Source: Minisyncoccota bacterium (lineage in GTDB: Bacteria; Patescibacteriota; Minisyncoccia; UBA6257; 1-14-0-10-40-38). From it: a DNA stretch of 9,603 nucleotides. The notes beneath the pieces were generated by a model, which was not told the DNA's origin, did no database searches, and saw only the letters and a program-made list of their open reading frames with translations. The stretch lies in NCBI GenBank assembly GCA_020052135.1, contig JAGVPS010000023.1, positions 1 to 9,603 on the forward strand, written 5' to 3'. This document shows positions 6,058 through 9,603 of the stretch, piece by piece. The position numbers and the translations under genes were made by a program. Position 1 is the stretch's first letter, and the number at the start of each line of letters is the position of its first letter.

Positions 6058-7434
6058 TTACGCCTTATTGATTAAATCTTTAATCGCGAGAATTTTATGG
6101 TTAAGATTCTGATTGCGATTTATCTCCTCGCTGATTTTTACGCACGCATACATTGCGGTTGTGTGGTCCCGGCGCCCCAATTTCCTTCCGATATACGGAT
6201 ATGAGAGAGAGAGCATGTCGCGGAGCAGGTACATGGCAATTTGCCGCGACTCAGCAATCTCTTTTTTGCGGGAGCGGTTTACGAGGTCTAACGGAGAGAT
6301 TTCATAAAATCCCGCCACCGTCTTAATAATATGATTTGCGCTGATATTCTTTGCTGGCCGCTCGCTCACCTCCTCGATAATATGCTCAGCTGTTTTTATA
6401 TTCACGGGTTCGCCGCGTTTATTTTGATAAAAAAGCATCTTATTCAAAACCCCCTCTATTTCGCGGATGCTCCGTTGGATCTTATTAGCGATCAAAGTCA
6501 CTATTTCATCCGAGGCAATCACCCCCTTCTCCTCGATTTTTGTTTTTATAATAGCGCACCGGAGTTCGTAGTCCGGGTACCCTATGTCTGCGAGCACGCC
6601 GCCCTCAAAGCGCGACCGCATTCGGTCTTCTAGGGTAGGTATGAAGCGAGGGGGGCGATCCGACGAAATGATGACCTGCTTATTGCTCTCATAGAGCGCG
6701 TTAAACGTATGAAAAAACTCTTCAACGGTTGCTTGTTTGTCGGCGATAAACTGGATGTCATCGATAATGAGCACATCAATAAAGCGATACTTTTCTTTAA
6801 CTGTTTCCATCCGCTTATTTTTAATTGCCCAAATAACATCATTCGTAAATTTCTCCGATGAGACATAGCGGACCTTAACCGCATTTTTATACAGCGCCTT
6901 AATTTCATTACCCATGCCCTGAATCAAGTGTGTTTTTCCCAAACCAACCCCCCCATAAATGAAAAAAGGATTGTACTTGTGTCCCGGACTTTGGACGATT
7001 GCCTGTGCCGCGGCGAAGGCGAGTTCATTCGATTTTCCTACCACGAAAGAACTGAGCGTGTATCGAGGGTTTAAATTCGTTTCCGGATCAATTTTGAGCT
7101 CGCTAAAACTCTGTTGGCCGAGGTCGTCATTCTGCAACCGCCCAAGCCCGGCTCGAGCCGCGGGAGGGCGCGACATAGCCGAGGCAACAACAAAATCAAC
7201 CTTCTTCGTGGTCTCATCAAGATTTCGAAGAGCTCCTAAAATAATTTTTTGATACCGAGACTCGATCCATTCTTTCGCGAAATTATTCGGAAGAGCAACA
7301 AGCGCGACCCCCTCGTTTTTTTCGAGGAGCTTAGACTCGGCAAACCATGTCACAAAATTGGGTCGCGAGATTTGGAGTTCTATCTCCGCGAGCGCCGCCT
7401 GCCACGCCTGTTCGAGATTCATGGGTGTATGCAT
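6058..7434 (-). CDS. dnaA: chromosomal replication initiator DnaA
   Basis: DnaA is the AAA+ ATPase that binds DnaA boxes, opens the origin and loads the helicase. The 458-residue protein has all four domains: N-terminal interaction domain I (about 5-75, LEQAWQ... and FVTWF), a short linker (about 80-120), AAA+ domain III starting at NPRYTLSSFVVG with Walker A GGVGLGKT (161-168), Walker B VLIIDD (221-226) and LEDRMRSRF (268-276) with the arginine-finger region, and the DNA-binding domain IV with the signature GRKLGRRDHTTAMYA (416-430). After RSRF the sequence is EGGVLADI, where many DnaAs have EWGL. The start at 7434 is supported by AGGAGAAGAGG upstream, with GAGG nine bases before the ATG; an internal ATG four codons on would be too far. 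It points away from rpmH, and the candidate origin lies just after its stop. Confidence 0.98.
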   Translation of the reverse strand: MHTPMNLEQAWQAALAEIELQISRPNFVTWFAESKLLEKNEGVALVALPNNFAKEWIESRYQKIILGALRNLDETTKKVDFVVASAMSRPPAARAGLGRLQNDDLGQQSFSELKIDPETNLNPRYTLSSFVVGKSNELAFAAAQAIVQSPGHKYNPFFIYGGVGLGKTHLIQGMGNEIKALYKNAVKVRYVSSEKFTNDVIWAIKNKRMETVKEKYRFIDVLIIDDIQFIADKQATVEEFFHTFNALYESNKQVIISSDRPPRFIPTLEDRMRSRFEGGVLADIGYPDYELRCAIIKTKIEEKGVIASDEIVTLIANKIQRSIREIEGVLNKMLFYQNKRGEPVNIKTAEHIIEEVSERPAKNISANHIIKTVAGFYEISPLDLVNRSRKKEIAESRQIAMYLLRDMLSLSYPYIGRKLGRRDHTTAMYACVKISEEINRNQNLNHKILAIKDLINKA

Positions 7435-7484
7435 TATTGTAATCCTCTTCTCCTAGAGTCCCAAACGACGAAGCATGAATAAGC

Positions 7485-7504
7485 TGTGCATTTCCTGTGG
7501 AGAA
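7485..7504 (-). promoter_or_regulatory. DnaA-box-like pair in the dnaA leader
   Basis: TGTGCATTT (7485-7493, 7 of 9) and TGTGGAGAA (7496-7504, 8 of 9) are two bases apart, between the dnaA start codon and the likely dnaA promoter. Such sites often mediate autoregulation by DnaA; neither is a perfect box. Confidence 0.35.
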
Positions 7505-7543
7505 CTATTTTCACGCCTTGCGTAAGATGGGAAGACTGGTACA

Positions 7544-7549
7544 ATTATA
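7544..7549 (-). promoter_or_regulatory. possible dnaA -10 element
   Basis: On the minus strand a perfect TATAAT lies 109 bases before the dnaA ATG. The -35 region is poor (GGCTAA at 17 bases). It overlaps a plus-strand TACAAT (7540-7545) that has TTGCGT 16 bases upstream (7518-7523), so divergent promoters may share this spot. Confidence 0.4.
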
Positions 7550-7582
7550 TGAAACGTGTGACTGGTTAGCCAGCGACAGTTA

Positions 7583-7591
7583 TGGCATAAT
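7583..7591 (+). promoter_or_regulatory. probable extended -10 promoter of rpmH
   Basis: TGG (7583-7585) followed by CATAAT (7586-7591) fits an extended -10. A start site near 7598 leaves a leader of about 8 bases before the rpmH ATG, with no Shine-Dalgarno. A second candidate is TTGCGT (7518-7523) with TACAAT (7540-7545) further upstream. Confidence 0.5.
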
Positions 7592-7605
7592 GCGAAACTC
7601 CCCGT

Positions 7606-7740
7606 ATGTCGAGAACCTATCAACCAAAAAAACGAAAGCGGGCGCGAACACATGGGTTTCTCGCTCGCATGAGAACCAGTCGAGGCAGGCGCGTGCTTGC
7701 TCGCCGCAGGAAAAAGGGCAGACGCTCCCTTTCGGTCTAA
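7606..7740 (+). CDS. rpmH: 50S ribosomal protein L34
   Basis: A 44-residue, extremely basic protein with the L34 pattern: MSRTYQPKKRKRARTHGF at the N-terminus, then ARMRTSRGRRVLARRR and a KKGRRSLSV end. It is a small structural protein of the large ribosomal subunit, bound to 23S rRNA. Length agrees with the usual 44-47 residues. The ATG is fixed by homology; the leader appears to be only about eight bases with no ribosome binding site. It is the first gene of the rpmH-rnpA-yidC-khpB cluster and is divergent from dnaA, the arrangement found near many bacterial origins. Longer open frames on both strands overlap it, but they have no family pattern. Confidence 0.97.
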   Translation: MSRTYQPKKRKRARTHGFLARMRTSRGRRVLARRRKKGRRSLSV

Positions 7741-7747
7741 CACCATC

Positions 7748-8086
7748 GTGTTGCCGAAGATTAGCAGGTTGCCGATCCAAGATGTTATACGAAAAAAACC
7801 AGCTCGCACTTTGCGCGGGAGGTTTTTTCTGCTACAGTTCTTCCCACGAGAGGCGGACAAAAGCCGGTGGGGAGTATTAGTTTCTCGCGGAACTCTGAAA
7901 AAAGCAGTGGACCGGAACGCGCTCAGACGCTTAGCTCTTCGGATTATCGCGGAAGAGCGGAGCGGCATACAAGCAGGAGACGTGCTCTTCATTGCACAAA
8001 GGGCGGCGGCTCAGGCATCGCCCGAAAAAATACGCGCGGAACTTGCAGAGCTTTGTAAAAACTTAAAGAATCTTCTAGATACATAA
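7748..8086 (+). CDS. rnpA: ribonuclease P protein component
   Basis: RnpA is the basic protein cofactor that helps the RNase P RNA bind and cleave the 5' leader of precursor tRNAs. With the GTG start at 7748 it has 112 residues, a normal length. The start reads VLPKISRL, matching the family's LPK.NRL opening; the core WGVLVSRGTLKKAVDRNALRR (41-61) contains the R-N-x-x-x-R RNA-binding signature, followed by LALRII. The frame is also open back to a TTG at 7697, inside rpmH, which would give 129 residues and a long overlap; I prefer GTG, seven bases after the rpmH stop, because the extra 17 residues do not look like RnpA. No Shine-Dalgarno is seen, so translation is probably coupled to rpmH. yidC follows after nine bases. 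The RNase P RNA gene is not in the window. Confidence 0.92.
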   Translation: MLPKISRLPIQDVIRKKPARTLRGRFFLLQFFPREADKSRWGVLVSRGTLKKAVDRNALRRLALRIIAEERSGIQAGDVLFIAQRAAAQASPEKIRAELAELCKNLKNLLDT

Positions 8087-8095
8087 AAAACACCC

Positions 8096-8851
8096 ATGAA
8101 ATTTTTATTTCACGAAATTCTATATCAGCCACTCTTTAATGCGCTCGTGTTTTTATACAGCCACGTCACCTTTGCCGATCTCGGCCTTGCGATCATACTG
8201 CTCACACTCCTTATTCGCGGCGCGCTCTACCCGCTCTTCTATCGGAGTCTCAAACACCAATCAGTCCTGCAACGTATCCAGCCGCACGTAAAAAAAATTC
8301 AAGAAACACATCGCAACAATAAAGAACAACAAGCGCAGGCGCTTCTCGCGCTCTACCGCGAGCATCGCGTAAACCCCTTTTCTGGATTTTTACTCATTCT
8401 TGTTCAGTTGCCGATCCTGATCGCGCTCTATCGAGTTTTCCTAAATGGTTTTTCCCCCGAAGCATTTACCGACCTCTATTCGGGGCTCACCGCTCCCGAA
8501 ACGCTAAACCACATCTCATTGGGATTGATAGATTTAACTAAACGCAATATACTGATTGTTGCCTTAGCCGCAGGGGCGCAGTATTTACAAGGCCGTTTGG
8601 CGCTCCGAAAGCGGAAACCGCCTGCAAGCGGGGCAAGCCCCGCAGAGCGGATGGCGAGCCAGATGGTGTTCATCGGGCCCCTGCTTACTATAGTTATTTT
8701 ATACTCTTTGCCAGCGGCAATCGGCCTCTACTGGCTCACCACTTCGCTATTTTCAGTGATGCAACAAATATTTGTTGAGCGCTCGCTCGATCGGGAAAAG
8801 GCGGGGAGCGTCCCTACTACCTATGACGGAGGAATTTCAAAAACAACTTAA
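8096..8851 (+). CDS. yidC: membrane protein insertase YidC/Oxa1 family
   Basis: YidC inserts and folds membrane proteins, alone or with SecYEG. At 251 residues this is the short, Gram-positive/Oxa1-like form without the large periplasmic domain of E. coli YidC. It begins with an N-terminal hydrophobic segment (about 8-23) but has no lipobox cysteine. The first core helix (about 28-48, LGLAIILLTLLIRGALYPLF) contains R41, which matches the conserved arginine of the hydrophilic groove; then a cytoplasmic helical hairpin rich in K, Q and R (about 52-92), and further membrane segments at about 95-113, 150-166 and 190-222 (the last region probably two helices, PLLTIVILYSLP and IGLYWLTTSLFS). The basic patch RLALRKRKP (167-175) is cytoplasmic. 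No Shine-Dalgarno precedes the ATG; it lies nine bases after rnpA. Its 3' end overlaps khpB by 29 bases. Confidence 0.96.
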   Translation: MKFLFHEILYQPLFNALVFLYSHVTFADLGLAIILLTLLIRGALYPLFYRSLKHQSVLQRIQPHVKKIQETHRNNKEQQAQALLALYREHRVNPFSGFLLILVQLPILIALYRVFLNGFSPEAFTDLYSGLTAPETLNHISLGLIDLTKRNILIVALAAGAQYLQGRLALRKRKPPASGASPAERMASQMVFIGPLLTIVILYSLPAAIGLYWLTTSLFSVMQQIFVERSLDREKAGSVPTTYDGGISKTT

Positions 8852-9257
8852 AACGCTATTTGAAAGCATGGGATTTGCAGACCCGTCGCTCAACTTTGAT
8901 TTTGAAAACAAAAAAGTTGACGTGTTTGTGGCTGAGGGCGAATGGTTTAAGAAATGGCTTCCCTCAGTGGTTCACGACTTTGATCATGTAGTGAAGCTTT
9001 TAGCGCGCAAGGCTGGCCTCGAAACTTTTTTTATTGACATCAATAACTATAAAAAAGAGCGGGAGCGGCTTATTGTGGAACTCGCGAAAGCCGCGGCGCG
9101 CAAGGCAACGATGGGACGAGAGCTTGTTCGCCTACCCGCAATGAACGCCTATGAGCGGCGACTTGTCCACGTTGAGCTTGCAGTGCACCCGCAGGTGCGC
9201 ACGGAAAGTGAGGGAGAAGGCAAAGAGCGGTGCGTGGTAATTAAGCCGATAGAATAA
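8823..9257 (+). CDS. khpB: R3H-domain RNA-binding protein (KhpB/Jag family, minimal form)
   Basis: A 144-residue protein in the usual position after yidC. The C-terminal R3H domain (about 84-144) is clear: MGRELVRLPAMNAYERRLVHVEL with the R112-x-x-x-H116 signature, then TESEGEGKERCVVIKP at the end, typical of Jag/SpoIIIJ-associated proteins. The N-terminal part (about 24-80) aligns with the KH region, ending in the characteristic IDINNYKKERERL segment, but the G-x-x-G loop of KH domains is not seen (the region reads EGEWFKKWLPSVVHDFD). The basic Jag N-terminal domain of longer homologues is absent. The family binds RNA and affects cell division and elongation in streptococci. The ATG at 8823 overlaps the yidC end by 29 bases; the frame is open further upstream to 8772, but that would lengthen the overlap without adding family sequence. 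Confidence 0.88.
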   Translation: MTEEFQKQLKTLFESMGFADPSLNFDFENKKVDVFVAEGEWFKKWLPSVVHDFDHVVKLLARKAGLETFFIDINNYKKERERLIVELAKAAARKATMGRELVRLPAMNAYERRLVHVELAVHPQVRTESEGEGKERCVVIKPIE

Positions 9258-9258
9258 C

Positions 9259-9603
9259 CTATTGCCCGGGAGGAGTTGGTTGTTCAGGAGGTTGAGTACA
9301 CGCACAATTTACAAGACATATACTTCCCTGTGGGCACGTCTTTGTGTCGCTTGTCGGATCGCACGCTTCTCCGGCATCGAGCGTGCCGTTTCCGCACAAG
9401 TTTGGAGCCTCCGGAGGACCTTCTGGCGTCACATTGCCAAGAGGAGGGGTCACCCCTTCAAGGTTCTTAAGTTTGATTATGTCGGGGTTTAATGTATTTA
9501 AAATAAGAACGCTCGCGAGCAAGAGCACAAGCCCCCACACCGCTTTCATGATGCGGTCGAGCGCGTCTTCTTTGCTCGTTATAGCTTCTGAGAGCGTATA
9601 TTG
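9259..9603 (-). CDS. membrane protein with pilin-like segment and Cys-rich tail (5' end outside window)
   Basis: An ATG at 9549 would give 96 residues, but the frame is open from there to the window edge (18 more codons, ending in ...SKEDALDRI), so the gene probably starts beyond 9603. The sequence around the hydrophobic segment, ALDRIMKAVWGLVLLLASVL then ILNTLNPDI, matches what I recall as the second membrane helix of T4SS pilin-like (TrbC/VirB2-related) proteins common in Parcubacteria; this is recognition by eye. After a Pro-rich linker comes a compact cysteine region: CGNGTLDAGEACD, then CPQG, C, and CAC, resembling the CGNG..D.GE.CD repeats of secreted Cys-rich proteins. In all there are seven cysteines, suggesting disulfides or metal binding outside the cell. 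It ends in Pro-rich sequence. Convergent with khpB: the two stop codons are one base apart with no hairpin between. Function unproven. Confidence 0.75.
   Translation of the reverse strand, partial: QYTLSEAITSKEDALDRIMKAVWGLVLLLASVLILNTLNPDIIKLKNLEGVTPPLGNVTPEGPPEAPNLCGNGTLDAGEACDPTSDTKTCPQGSICLVNCACTQPPEQPTPPGQ

Noticed and set aside
7453..7992. 179-residue minus-strand and 127-residue plus-strand (7497-7880) open frames over rpmH/rnpA
   Set aside because: Both overlap the clearly recognised L34 and RnpA genes in other frames and show no protein-family pattern.
1..9603. CRISPR array, insertion sequence, tRNA/rRNA gene, toxin-antitoxin pair or phage module
   Set aside because: No spaced direct repeats, transposase, terminal inverted repeats, cloverleaf or phage-type proteins were seen on either strand.

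Overview
The window looks like a chromosomal segment from an ultra-small bacterium of the Patescibacteria/CPR (Parcubacteria-like). The reasons are indirect: a compact YebC, a minimal R3H protein without a Jag N-terminal domain, a membrane segment ending in a 'LILNT.NPD' motif typical of Parcubacterial pilin-like proteins, and several genes with no Shine-Dalgarno site and almost no 5' leader. The phylum assignment is inference; the gene identities mostly rest on clear motifs.

Layout. Positions 1-735 hold a free-standing expression unit: a consensus -35/-10 promoter, a good ribosome binding site, a 155-residue predicted lipoprotein of unknown function and a very strong terminator. Its third-position GC is far higher than that of the next gene. 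Positions 745-1860 hold yebC and ruvC, each with its own close-up promoter. Positions 1964-2265 hold a small, very acidic protein gene with its own consensus promoter and a strong hairpin terminator. Positions 2291-4745 hold a bifunctional class A penicillin-binding protein with a C-terminal Ig-like domain; its apparent promoter would give a leaderless mRNA, and its stop codon lies in the loop of a hairpin shared with the convergent dnaN.

Positions 4746-7434 hold dnaN and dnaA on the minus strand, separated by an AT-rich gap of about 196 bases with DnaA-box-like sites, the best candidate for the replication origin (oriC). Across a divergent promoter region from dnaA lies the classical plus-strand cluster rpmH-rnpA-yidC-khpB (7606-9257): ribosomal protein L34, the RNase P protein, the membrane insertase and an R3H RNA-binding protein. 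The window ends inside a minus-strand gene for a membrane protein with a cysteine-rich tail, whose true start is probably beyond the edge.

Together these are mainly housekeeping genes of replication initiation, recombination, cell-wall synthesis, tRNA processing and membrane protein insertion. I do not see a phage, IS element, CRISPR array or defence system. The less ordinary features are the lipoprotein cassette, the leaderless-type promoters, the acidic protein, the compact family variants and the pilin-like/Cys-rich protein.
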